IMG/VR virus record: IMGVR_UViG_3300013094_000040
Coordinates: 1 to 64,000 of that record
Strand: one strand, 5' to 3'
Length of the DNA: 64,000 bases
From: a virus
Shown one piece after another: positions 54,716-63,139 of this stretch. A program made the position numbers and the translations under genes. Numbering within the stretch: position 1 is the stretch's first letter; the number at the start of each line of letters is the position of its first letter. The notes beneath the pieces were generated by a model. The model was not told the DNA's origin. It worked only from the letters and a program-made list of their open reading frames with translations, and did not search any database.

Positions 54716-56028
54716 CAGACAAATTAGAAAATTATTATAAAAATTACAACTATGGATTCCGTAAGCCAGTCTACATTGACGAAAAAGACTTACGAGAAGA
54801 TCAACTTGATCGCCTAATCAAGAGCGATACATTTTGTATGATTCCGTGGCTTCATATGCATGCCTTTCCAGATGGTCGTGCTTTTCCTTGTTGTCTAAGC
54901 GAACCTGAGTATCCTATTGGCAATCTCAAAACACAGACTATGCGCGAAATATGGAACGACGAACCATTAAAACAAATGCGTCGTAATATGCTTGATGAAA
55001 AACCTTGTAAGGAATGTAATAAGTGTTACGAGCAAGAAAAATCAAAGTTGTTTAGTATGCGCGAAAGTGCCAATAAAAACTTTGGACACCATGTAGGCAT
55101 AGTTGATGATACAAAGGAAGACGGCACCTATGACGATTTTAAACTACGTTACTATGATATTCGCTTTAGTAACCTTTGTAATTTTGCGTGTCGCACATGC
55201 GGTGGTATATTCTCGAGTAATTGGCACAAGGATGAAAAAGCCGCAGGATGGAATCCACAATACCCAGCAATAATGTATGCCGGTAAAGACGAAGATGATA
55301 TGTGGGAACAGATGCAAGAGCATATCCCGCACCTTGAACAAATTTATTGGGCCGGTGGCGAACCACTAATTATGAAAGAACACTGGAAAGTACTTGACGA
55401 GTTAGTCAAACGAGAAATGTTCCATGTACGCCTAATCTACAATACAAACTTTAGCGAGCTTAAATTTAAAGGACGTGATGTTCTTGAAATGTGGAAATTG
55501 TTTGATTGCGTTAGTGTGGGCGCCAGCTTAGATGGTAGTTATGCTCGTGGCGAATATATACGCAAAGGACAAGACTGGCGCCAAACAGTAGAAAATCGCG
55601 AACGTATGTTAGAGATTTGTCCCAACGTAGACTTTTATGTATCAAGTACTGTTAGTATGATGAACGTGTTACATATTACAGACTTCCACAGAGAATGGGT
55701 AGATTTAGGTCTACTACGCCCAATGGATTGGAATATTAATATTCTACAACACCCACATAGATATCGTGTTGATGTATTGCCCGAACATCTTAAACAACAG
55801 GCCAAAGAAAAAATTGAAAAACATTTAGAATGGCTCGAACCGCAGGATACACTACTACGTGCTACCAGTGGTTATCAGGGAGTTGTTAATTTTATGATGC
55901 AACAAGACAGCACACACGAACTAAAGAACTTTTTCCACACCAACGATCAAATTGATCGTGTACGCAACGAAGACTTTTTTACAGTATTCCCAGAACTAAA
56001 TGACATCAGACAATATAAACCTTCCTGA
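54712..56028 (+). CDS. Radical SAM protein 4, clear N-terminal twitch domain
   Basis: The 438-residue product shows the most typical N-terminal twitch region: FCMIPWLHMHAFPDG, AFPCCLSEP, PIGNLKTQTMREIWNDE and CKECNKCYEQEKSKLFSMRE. The core motif is CNFACRTC (Cys156, Cys160, Cys163), with WAGGEPLIM after it and SVGASLDGS as a later barrel strand. The frame is open to a TTG at 54697, but the ATG at 54712, in ATGA overlap with the previous stop, is preferred. The family is known from bacteria and phages but has no assigned reaction. Its C-terminus has the EDFFTVFPEL phrase shared within the cluster. Confidence 0.88.
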   Translation: MTDKLENYYKNYNYGFRKPVYIDEKDLREDQLDRLIKSDTFCMIPWLHMHAFPDGRAFPCCLSEPEYPIGNLKTQTMREIWNDEPLKQMRRNMLDEKPCKECNKCYEQEKSKLFSMRESANKNFGHHVGIVDDTKEDGTYDDFKLRYYDIRFSNLCNFACRTCGGIFSSNWHKDEKAAGWNPQYPAIMYAGKDEDDMWEQMQEHIPHLEQIYWAGGEPLIMKEHWKVLDELVKREMFHVRLIYNTNFSELKFKGRDVLEMWKLFDCVSVGASLDGSYARGEYIRKGQDWRQTVENRERMLEICPNVDFYVSSTVSMMNVLHITDFHREWVDLGLLRPMDWNINILQHPHRYRVDVLPEHLKQQAKEKIEKHLEWLEPQDTLLRATSGYQGVVNFMMQQDSTHELKNFFHTNDQIDRVRNEDFFTVFPELNDIRQYKPS

Positions 56029-57244
56029 CACAATATGTATGTTGCCCTGGATTAGTGTTGAAACCAGTCCAATGGGTACTACACGTCCGTGCTGTTTAGC
56101 ACACGAAGAAATTCGTGACGAGTATGGCGCTAAGTATGATCTAAATCACACAGACTTAGAAACTGTTTACCACAGTGAATACATGCAAGAGCTACGCAGA
56201 GAATTTCGACGAGGTGAAAAGCCCGCGACCTGTAGTCGTTGCTGGGACGAAGAAGCTGCCGGTCGCGATAGTAAACGTATACACAGTCGCGTTAGATTAA
56301 AAGAACTATATCCGCAGGTAGATTGGGCCAATGATAATCCAGATCAACTTTGGTTTGTTGATTTAAAATTAGGCAACATCTGTAACTTAAAATGCCGTAT
56401 CTGTGGGTCGTGGTCGTCGAGCAGTTGGGCTACAGAAGAAATGAATTACCTACCGCCAGGCGAGGATAAGAAGTCACACATTGCCTATACCTGGTTACGG
56501 CAAGGTGCTTGGCCACGCAAGACAACAACATTCTGGGATAATATGCGAGCCCTGTTGCCCAATATCAAGTACTTTGAGTTTACAGGTGGCGAGCCTTGGA
56601 TGATCCAGGAACACTTTGATCTACTACAATATGCTGTGGATCAAGGACATAGTCGCAATATTGATATACATTATAATACCAATGGAACACAATCACCGGA
56701 TCACGAAGAAATTTGGAAACACTTTGGGCGTGTCGACATTGCTTTTAGTATTGACAATGTAGGCGATCGTTTTGAATACGAACGCTTTGGCGCCAGCTGG
56801 ACAACTGTAAACGAAACAATTGATCGTACTCACGCAATGAAAGCCTCTACTTGCCCAAATATTACTACTCAATTATGTTTTACTATTAACATACAAAATG
56901 TCTATTATTTAGATGAACTACTGGCCTGGGCGGATACTAAGAATTTTGGTAGTGTACACTTTAATATGTTACACAGTCCCGAAGTTATGAATATACAGAA
57001 TATGACACCCCGAGCACAAGAGTTAGTCTTAACAAAATTAAAAAATACTCAATGGGCCAACAGCCACTATCAACAAGAAATTGATAATGTAATTAAATTT
57101 ATTGAATTAGGCGCAGGCAACGAGGGAGTTGAGTTCCGTAGACGTATGAAGGAAACTGATGCATATCGTCATCAAGATTTCAGAGATACACACCCTGAAA
57201 TAGCCGAGGCCATGGGTTATGCCGCAGATACAAGTAACATTTAA
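56000..57244 (+). CDS. Radical SAM protein 5, N-terminal twitch type
   Basis: The 414-residue product has CMLPWISVETSPMG, RPCCLAHEE, TCSRCWDEEAAGRDSKR, and then CNLKCRIC (Cys128, Cys132, Cys135) with FEFTGGEPWM. The barrel strand AFSIDN and the C-terminal HQDFRDTHPEIAEA, equivalent to the F--FP phrase of the other members, are visible. The ATG at 56000 overlaps the upstream gene by 29 bases. It is followed by the unrecognised protein at 57219 with a 26-base overlap, an arrangement repeated at 59196/60478. Confidence 0.87.
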   Translation: MTSDNINLPDTICMLPWISVETSPMGTTRPCCLAHEEIRDEYGAKYDLNHTDLETVYHSEYMQELRREFRRGEKPATCSRCWDEEAAGRDSKRIHSRVRLKELYPQVDWANDNPDQLWFVDLKLGNICNLKCRICGSWSSSSWATEEMNYLPPGEDKKSHIAYTWLRQGAWPRKTTTFWDNMRALLPNIKYFEFTGGEPWMIQEHFDLLQYAVDQGHSRNIDIHYNTNGTQSPDHEEIWKHFGRVDIAFSIDNVGDRFEYERFGASWTTVNETIDRTHAMKASTCPNITTQLCFTINIQNVYYLDELLAWADTKNFGSVHFNMLHSPEVMNIQNMTPRAQELVLTKLKNTQWANSHYQQEIDNVIKFIELGAGNEGVEFRRRMKETDAYRHQDFRDTHPEIAEAMGYAADTSNI

Positions 57245-58007
57245 AGATTGCCCTACGTTAGAATTAGACATTGCCGAAACAGCGGTAGGCTATAGCTATG
57301 CCAACTTAATTAAATCTAACTACGAACAAGAGTTTCCTATATTTAGGGACAGGCCCAAATACACAGTTGAATATATGTTGGAGTTAGCAAGAGAAGCTAA
57401 ACTAAAACTTGGATGGTCTTGGGAATTTGATCATTATGATGTTGGTGTAACTGCTTTACTACACAAAGACTTAGAAGAATTATTGGCCAATGGGTTTGAT
57501 CGTGTACCAGCTGAATTAGATCATTTGTTACACGAGTTACACTATTGTTTACATTTAATACAGTTTGGACAAAAACAAAAAAGAGATGCTTGGTTGCAAA
57601 TAGAATGGTTTAATGATGCAGGATTTGAATTACCTGGCACAGATCTTTTCCAGCACACACTAAAATTTGGCGACTTACGATTACAAAATCCCTATGTAGG
57701 GCATGGACCGTTACAAATATTTTTAGAAAAAGATTATACAAATATTTCACAAACTTGTAAATTTCATGATTTTGTACGCCCAGGCATTAATATAGTAATT
57801 GCCAATTTTGATAAACCTGTTGACGTTGACGCAATTATTTCAGCATTTAAAGATCATGCACCTGAGTTTGTTGAAGAGCATACAGAAGAAAAAATTATTA
57901 GTTATATTGGATACCCTGTGATTGGTCGTGTAGCAAATTTAGATGCATTAGTTGCGGTTGCTAATGCGCCCGTATTAAATTTAGAAAGTATTACATTCAA
58001 TGGTTGA
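57219..58007 (+). CDS. Unrecognised protein paired with radical SAM genes, copy 1
   Basis: The 262-residue product has no family I can name. It opens with a beta strand (IQVTFKDCPTLELDIA), then a helix-rich part with LELAREAKLKLGW, LLHKDLEELLANG and LDHLLHELHYCLHLIQ, a His/Glu-rich run that could bind metal, and then beta-rich text (PYVGHGPLQIFLEKDYTNI). The order of parts (short strand, LHKDLEEL-type helix, N/D-HLLHELH helix, G-LQIFLE strand) resembles the protein at 60478, where LHNHFERLQ, NNICHEMENL and GKTLYEVF occupy similar places. Both follow a radical SAM gene. It may be a substrate-handling or partner protein; this is inference. Confidence 0.6.
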   Translation: MPQIQVTFKDCPTLELDIAETAVGYSYANLIKSNYEQEFPIFRDRPKYTVEYMLELAREAKLKLGWSWEFDHYDVGVTALLHKDLEELLANGFDRVPAELDHLLHELHYCLHLIQFGQKQKRDAWLQIEWFNDAGFELPGTDLFQHTLKFGDLRLQNPYVGHGPLQIFLEKDYTNISQTCKFHDFVRPGINIVIANFDKPVDVDAIISAFKDHAPEFVEEHTEEKIISYIGYPVIGRVANLDALVAVANAPVLNLESITFNG

Positions 58008-59205
58008 TAACTTAAAGTTATACGTACTCGAAGAAGATTATAATATGATGGCCGGAGCCGACTGGCCAAGTTTTCGCGATTATTTAAATGGCGCTGTTGG
58101 CAAAAACCCAACCATACAAAAAGAATTAGATAAATTTACTGAAGAACAAATAGCATTAGGCCCTAAAAAAGTTTTTAATGTAACCTGGACTACCAAATAC
58201 CGACCAACAAATTTTGACGACCCTGACCACGACTTAGTTTATAAACGACAGGCATTTAATTTGCCCAGTGTTAAAACAGGAATAAAACATCGTTGCTATG
58301 TGCCATTTACAAATGTAACAGTTGACGTAAATGGCAGAGTATTTGTCTGCCACTGTGATGGATTCGTGCCTTTCCCTGTGGGACATATTATGGATTTTCA
58401 TAGTTTTGATGAAATTTTTTCAAGTCCCAAGGCTGTGGAAATTCAAGAATCTATTGCATCCGGTGAGTATAATTTTTGTGCAGTAGATCAGTGCGGTATG
58501 CGATATGCCCCAGGCAATGTAATAACACCTTTGTCCTTATACATACAAATTGATATAAGCTGTAATATTACTTGCCCAAGCTGTAGAGAACATATGGTCT
58601 TTATCAAAGATGAGCAAATTATTGATGGGTATTTTGTCTGGACCGAACGAATGAAAGAGTGGATTGCTAAATCAGATAAACCTGTACGAGTAGAATTAGC
58701 CGGCGGTGATCCTTTTGCAAGTCTTTTGTACAAGCGTGTGATTGATTCTTACGCAGAGTTATCAACAATTAATTTTAGCATTAAAACAAATGCTTTGTTA
58801 ATGAAAAAGAATTCTGAAACAATTGATAAAATAAAAGACAAAACAGTCTTTAGTATTAGCATAGATGCAGCTACAAAGGAAACTTATGAAATAGTTAGAC
58901 GTGGCGGAGACTGGGATCAACTGATATCTAATTTAGAATATTTTTTAACTTTGAATAAAACAGCATTAGGCAATTTTGTAATACAACGAGCCAATTATAA
59001 AGAATGCATAGACTTTGTAAAGTTCTGCCGTCAATATAAACTAATACCAAATTTTACAGCTTTACAAGATTGGGGCACATGGCACAACTTTGATGAGCAA
59101 TGTGTACATATTCCAAGTTCACCTCACTACGAAGAATTTAAAGAAATTTTTAAAAACAAAATTTTTAAAACAGTCAATTTAAGTTCTATTAAGGCATGGC
59201 TATGA
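58000..59205 (+). CDS. Radical SAM protein 6 (divergent)
   Basis: The 401-residue product has CNITCPSC (Cys188, Cys192, Cys195) and AGGDPFAS in place of GGEP. Before the core is a long region with CYVPFTNVTVDVNG, VFVCHCDGF, VGHIMDFHSFDEIF and FCAVDQCGM, which is SPASM/twitch-like but lacks the CxxC spacing of the others; residues 1-90 have no cysteine motif and look like an added domain. After the core, VFSISIDAATKETYEIVRRGG is a typical barrel strand of peptide-modifying radical SAM enzymes. It overlaps the upstream gene by 8 bases. It is the most distant of the seven and may have a different substrate. Confidence 0.83.
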   Translation: MVDNLKLYVLEEDYNMMAGADWPSFRDYLNGAVGKNPTIQKELDKFTEEQIALGPKKVFNVTWTTKYRPTNFDDPDHDLVYKRQAFNLPSVKTGIKHRCYVPFTNVTVDVNGRVFVCHCDGFVPFPVGHIMDFHSFDEIFSSPKAVEIQESIASGEYNFCAVDQCGMRYAPGNVITPLSLYIQIDISCNITCPSCREHMVFIKDEQIIDGYFVWTERMKEWIAKSDKPVRVELAGGDPFASLLYKRVIDSYAELSTINFSIKTNALLMKKNSETIDKIKDKTVFSISIDAATKETYEIVRRGGDWDQLISNLEYFLTLNKTALGNFVIQRANYKECIDFVKFCRQYKLIPNFTALQDWGTWHNFDEQCVHIPSSPHYEEFKEIFKNKIFKTVNLSSIKAWL

Positions 59206-60494
59206 CAAAACCCGATACCTTATGTATGGCACCCTGGACGCATACTTACCTTAGTCCACAGACTGAGCGCCGTATGTGTTGTGCAAGTAGAGAACCTGCA
59301 CAAAACTTTGAACAGTATATAGACACAGCAAGTGGCACAGGTAAGTATATACCTATTACATTAGACGAACATTGGAACTCAGATCATATGCGGTCAGTAC
59401 GTCGGCGCATGATGGCAGGTGAAACACTACCCGAATGTGATGTATGCAATAGTAAGTTATTAAACACCGACGTTTACCGTAGTTATTTTAACCAGCTGTT
59501 TGGGCATAAGTACTTAGATGCAATGGCAATGACAGATGTTACGGGTTTTACTACAATGAAACCTGTGTCGTGGGATTATCGCTTTAGTAATCTCTGTAAC
59601 TTTAAATGCCGTATGTGTGGCGATATGTTGTCCAGCGCCTGGGAAAGTGAACAACGTCAGCATCAAATGATTGACTGGACTAATCCAAAAAACAATTGGA
59701 TGAAGCCCGAAGTAAAGAAAGAAATTGAACAGTTCCAAGACACGCAAATTGAACAAGAGTTTGCCGACGCAGTAGAGGAACATCGAGTAGAAGAAGTGTA
59801 CTGGGTAGGTGGCGAGCCGTTGATGTATGAACAGCATTGGCGGTATATGAAACGTATTGTTGAATTAGGAGATGGTCCAAATGTTTACGCTCGATATAAC
59901 ACAAATCTTAGTCGTGTTAATTATAGGGGCATTAATCTCTATCGTGACATTTTGGCTGGGCTTCGAGACTGGCAAATCTGTGCAAGCATCGATGGTACGG
60001 GCCGAATTGGAGAGTATATTCGATCAGGTCTTAATTTTGATGAATGGCTTAAGAACTTCACTGAAGGAATTACGTACAGCAAACACAGCCGCCAAGTCCG
60101 TATGGACTTCACTCTTACTACACCAGGACTCTTTGAAGTACAAAAGATACAAGAACTCGCGAAAACTCTCGGAGTAGACGTATTAGCCAAAGTAGTTTTT
60201 AGTTTTTCCCCGGATATCATTATGTCTCCGCTGGCACTACCTAAGTCGGTATTACACCCTTGGGTAGACGAAATAGTTGCCGGCTTAGAACCTGGCGCCC
60301 TGCGCGACATAATGGTCCAACTTAAAACCCGTCCCACGTTTGCTGAACAATGGCCCGACACATATCAATCAGGTCTGCAACGTGGCAAACAACGCATCTT
60401 ACGACTTGAACAAATCCGAAATGATCAGTATACTATGCGTGATATACTTGCAGAAAGATCCGAAGCATTAGAATGGTATGACTCAATCAGTTAA
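59196..60494 (+). CDS. Radical SAM protein 7, N-terminal twitch type
   Basis: The 432-residue product has CMAPWTHTYLSP, RRMCCASREP, EHWNSDHMRSVRRRMMAGE and CDVCNSKLL, then CNFKCRMC (Cys134, Cys138, Cys141) and VGGEPLMY. The barrel strand CASIDGTG follows. The first residues allow two starts, ATG 59196 or ATG 59202; the second would make an ATGA overlap with the previous stop and cannot be excluded. The gene overlaps the next one, a relative of 57219, by 17 bases. It is most similar in layout to the protein at 54712 (SYRFSNLCNF versus DIRFSNLCNF, then a W-E-shaped insert). Confidence 0.87.
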   Translation: MAMTKPDTLCMAPWTHTYLSPQTERRMCCASREPAQNFEQYIDTASGTGKYIPITLDEHWNSDHMRSVRRRMMAGETLPECDVCNSKLLNTDVYRSYFNQLFGHKYLDAMAMTDVTGFTTMKPVSWDYRFSNLCNFKCRMCGDMLSSAWESEQRQHQMIDWTNPKNNWMKPEVKKEIEQFQDTQIEQEFADAVEEHRVEEVYWVGGEPLMYEQHWRYMKRIVELGDGPNVYARYNTNLSRVNYRGINLYRDILAGLRDWQICASIDGTGRIGEYIRSGLNFDEWLKNFTEGITYSKHSRQVRMDFTLTTPGLFEVQKIQELAKTLGVDVLAKVVFSFSPDIIMSPLALPKSVLHPWVDEIVAGLEPGALRDIMVQLKTRPTFAEQWPDTYQSGLQRGKQRILRLEQIRNDQYTMRDILAERSEALEWYDSIS

Positions 60495-61560
60495 AATAAT
60501 ATTAAGAAATCCACTGAATTATCGTGATCAAATTGATTATACAATCAATGTATTTGACCACGAACTTGGTGCTGACTGGACTCAAGCACTTGCGGAGTTA
60601 CTGCAATCTGGGAACCTGTTAGAAAAGAATTTCTGTTTCATGGGATTTCCTAAAACAGCACGTACATTAGAATATCTATGTAACGAACTTAACCAACACG
60701 TTCAAACAATTAATAACTTTTTTACAGATTATCAAATTGAAGAAACATTTACACCAGACAATGTAGTTGGATTTGACTGGGCCGACAATGGCGTTAACCA
60801 TGAGATAATGAACCGACTACACAATCACTTTGAGCGACTACAAGGTACAGTATGGGGGCTAAGTGATTGGTATAAACGTGCAGACTATGAAACCAAATAT
60901 GCAATTCGTCAATTGAACAATATATGTCATGAGATGGAAAATTTAATTCTCAGTCGACGCAAATTGTCAACTGACCCATATTGGGTACGTCCAAGCCAAA
61001 TTACTACTTTTTTAAATGCTCGTCGTTACGATTTAAAAGACACACATCGTCAAGGATTTTTAACCAACGGTTATGATCGTGTCTTGGGTGGTGTTTATAT
61101 GCACTGGACACAAATAGGTAAGACCTTATACGAAGTATTCCGTGATGAAGGTGCACCTGAGCTAACAGAAACAGTATGCGAAGCTATTACTGAGTTACGT
61201 TATTATAGCGGAGAGTTTGATGTTGAATGGGGCAACAATATTACCCTGGGTGGCGGACATTTCTGGCACGATAAAGAGCAGTCAGCATTCCGTGAATGGT
61301 TGGTTAACAACAATCGCGATCCCGCAGATCCTAAGCTGAGTTTAGGATACTTGCCATTGGGTCAGATTGACTTAACTGGCAGTTTTGGTACAACAGATTA
61401 TAAAACTATTTGGGACACACTAAGCAGTCACTTAGACATATATAGAATAGAAGTAGATGGAGTATCAGCTGAGTTTGACTACTGCTGGTCCGACGCTACA
61501 TATAAGCAAATGCAAATAGACATGATGAGGCCAGGATATGATTATAGTAGCCGGGGGTGA
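60478..61560 (+). CDS. Unrecognised protein paired with radical SAM genes, copy 2
   Basis: The 360-residue product has no named family. It opens with a strand and helix (SVKIILRNPLNYRDQIDYTI), then a large helical part with TLEYLCNELNQHVQTIN, NRLHNHFERLQGTVWGLSDW and IRQLNNICHEMENLIL, rich in His, Glu and Trp, then beta-rich text with GGVYMHWTQIGKTLYEVF and GGGHFWHDKEQSAF. It is about 100 residues longer than its proposed relative at 57219, with the extra part in the centre. The His/Glu pairs might bind metal. It begins within the end of radical SAM gene 7 and ends inside the next SGNH-like gene, so it is tied to both by translation. Confidence 0.6.
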   Translation: MTQSVKIILRNPLNYRDQIDYTINVFDHELGADWTQALAELLQSGNLLEKNFCFMGFPKTARTLEYLCNELNQHVQTINNFFTDYQIEETFTPDNVVGFDWADNGVNHEIMNRLHNHFERLQGTVWGLSDWYKRADYETKYAIRQLNNICHEMENLILSRRKLSTDPYWVRPSQITTFLNARRYDLKDTHRQGFLTNGYDRVLGGVYMHWTQIGKTLYEVFRDEGAPELTETVCEAITELRYYSGEFDVEWGNNITLGGGHFWHDKEQSAFREWLVNNNRDPADPKLSLGYLPLGQIDLTGSFGTTDYKTIWDTLSSHLDIYRIEVDGVSAEFDYCWSDATYKQMQIDMMRPGYDYSSRG

Positions 61561-62374
61561 TAGTTTTGTCTATGGTAGCGAACTATCAGATTGCGATACG
61601 TTTAAAGGCGCTCGTGGTAAAAATTTTAAATATAGTCTAAAAACATTTACGGCATTGGTATCTGCAGACTACGATTATGAATGCGTAGCCTGGCCTGGCT
61701 ATGGAAATGATTCTATAGCACGTAGAGTTATCGCCGAGTGTGAGTCTATATTTCCTGAACGTCCAGTGGTTATTGTAAGTTGGACATTCCCGGGCAGATA
61801 TGAATTTAGATTTAATTATAGTACCAATCAGATAAACAGTCCGTGGCATACTATTACTCCCTGGACTGTAAACACTATCGATGCTATTAAAAAAGAATAT
61901 GCAACCTTTGATGAAAAAACATTAACAGACCAAATAGCCGCATTAGATCGTGCTCAAAAAACTGGAGTAGCGGATTTTGCTGACACATTCTATCGTCACG
62001 TTGGCAATAATGAATACTGGGAAATATATTCTTCACTTAAAGAAATTGTTTATCTGCAAAACTATTTAAAAACAAATAATATACCATATTTGTTTACCTG
62101 TGCTGACAACAGTATATGGTACAATAATACCATTGACAGAGCCGACAACATTATACATAGCCTAACAGAACAAATACGCAGAGATCAAGAAAATTGGTTT
62201 TGGTTCCCAGCTGGAATAAATCCACAGGATACGCAAAGCCCAAGAGGTTTTTATCAGTGGGCCATAGAGAATAAATACCCAGTAGGAACAACACATCCAT
62301 TAGATGAAGCACATCAGGCAGCAGCCAAATTAATACAAGGAAAATTCAATGAGTTGGTTAAGAAATCTGTATAA
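61538..62374 (+). CDS. SGNH-hydrolase-like protein, copy 2
   Basis: The 278-residue product begins IIVAGGDSFVYGSELSD, an SGNH first block with Ser9, has GYGNDSIARR in the place of the asparagine block, and ends with HPLDEAHQAAAKLI in the place of the last block. The usual Asp two or three residues before the His is not present (VGTTHPLD), so the catalytic set may be incomplete or differently arranged. No signal peptide is seen. It overlaps the gene before it by 23 bases and contains the start of the 33-residue gene at 62349. It resembles the protein at 62447 in its opening. Confidence 0.65.
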   Translation: MIIVAGGDSFVYGSELSDCDTFKGARGKNFKYSLKTFTALVSADYDYECVAWPGYGNDSIARRVIAECESIFPERPVVIVSWTFPGRYEFRFNYSTNQINSPWHTITPWTVNTIDAIKKEYATFDEKTLTDQIAALDRAQKTGVADFADTFYRHVGNNEYWEIYSSLKEIVYLQNYLKTNNIPYLFTCADNSIWYNNTIDRADNIIHSLTEQIRRDQENWFWFPAGINPQDTQSPRGFYQWAIENKYPVGTTHPLDEAHQAAAKLIQGKFNELVKKSV

Positions 62375-62450
62375 CAGAATCAAGCTGGAAATCCAATACC
62401 GTAAAAAATTAAAAGAACTACGTAAACGAGATCCATTTATCTATAAATGA
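62349..62450 (+). CDS. 33-residue basic peptide gene
   Basis: A short frame with ATG at 62349 encodes 33 residues starting MSWLRNLYNR and ending RKRDPFIYK, very rich in Lys, Arg and aromatic residues, predicted to form an amphipathic helix. An AAGGA site lies 7 bases before the ATG. It begins within the end of the SGNH gene before it and ends in ATGA overlap with the next gene, so it fits exactly into the translation chain. I recall similar short peptides ending DPFIYK in other T4-like phages of aquatic bacteria, without a role; this is unverified. No cysteine or leader-peptide motif is seen. Confidence 0.7.
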   Translation: MSWLRNLYNRIKLEIQYRKKLKELRKRDPFIYK

Positions 62451-63139
62451 AAACAATATTGGCCATTGGTGACAGTTACACCTATGGAGCAGAATTACCC
62501 GACGCCGGCCACGAAAGAGGCAACGATGGATTTTTTGTTTACAATAATCCAAGCCAATTTGCCTGGCCACAGGTATTAGCTAATAAATTAGATTCTTCGG
62601 TTACCAATTTGGGATTACCCGGGGGAAGCAATGATAGGATCTTTAGAGTTACCATAGATACCCTAATCCAAAATACATACGATTTAGTCATATGCGCTTG
62701 GACAGATGTAGCAAGACTGGATTTGGTATTTAACGGACAAGAGCTTCCGGTAACTGCTACCAGCAGTTGGCATCACAGACAATTTAAATGGTTACCAGAA
62801 TATTTTGCTCAACACTATGAAGATCGACATGCTACCCAAAGTTGGTTAGTTAAACTGTTAGCACTACAAGAATATCTTAAAGGTCGCAATCAACGGTACA
62901 TTTTTGTTAATATGCAGAGTAACTGGGATTGGGCAAATGATTTAACAAAACTCGATCTTGCTCATTATTTAGATCAAGTTGATAGCCAATACTTTTTAGG
63001 TTGGAACACCGGAGAAGGAATGACTTGTTGGCAAGGTGATTGTGTTAAAGGACCCGCAGGACATCCACTGGAACTTGGACACGAACGAATAGCAGATAAA
63101 ATTTATGAACATATTGGGAATCTCGGCTGGCTTTCATGA
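62447..63139 (+). CDS. SGNH-hydrolase-like protein, copy 3
   Basis: The 230-residue product begins TILAIGDSYTYGAELPD, a good SGNH first block with Ser10, followed by GLPGGSNDRIFR with the Gly/Asn block, then VICAWTDVARLD, and it ends AGHPLELGHERIADKIYEH, where the last block usually has Asp-x-x-His; an Asp at a fitting distance is not clear. It may act on an acyl or acetyl group of a sugar. A TATAAATG sequence overlaps its start and resembles a late octamer but is rejected as a promoter. The downstream carbamoyltransferase starts inside its last 35 bases. Confidence 0.67.
   Translation: MKTILAIGDSYTYGAELPDAGHERGNDGFFVYNNPSQFAWPQVLANKLDSSVTNLGLPGGSNDRIFRVTIDTLIQNTYDLVICAWTDVARLDLVFNGQELPVTATSSWHHRQFKWLPEYFAQHYEDRHATQSWLVKLLALQEYLKGRNQRYIFVNMQSNWDWANDLTKLDLAHYLDQVDSQYFLGWNTGEGMTCWQGDCVKGPAGHPLELGHERIADKIYEHIGNLGWLS

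Noticed and set aside
62443-62450. TATAAATG, similar to a late promoter
   Set aside because: It overlaps the start codon at 62447, so a transcript from it would lack the start, and it codes for the end of the 33-residue peptide.
62349-62450. Radical SAM peptide precursor (RiPP) role for the 33-residue peptide
   Set aside because: It lacks cysteines, a leader/core division and Gly-Gly site; the idea has no positive support beyond proximity.
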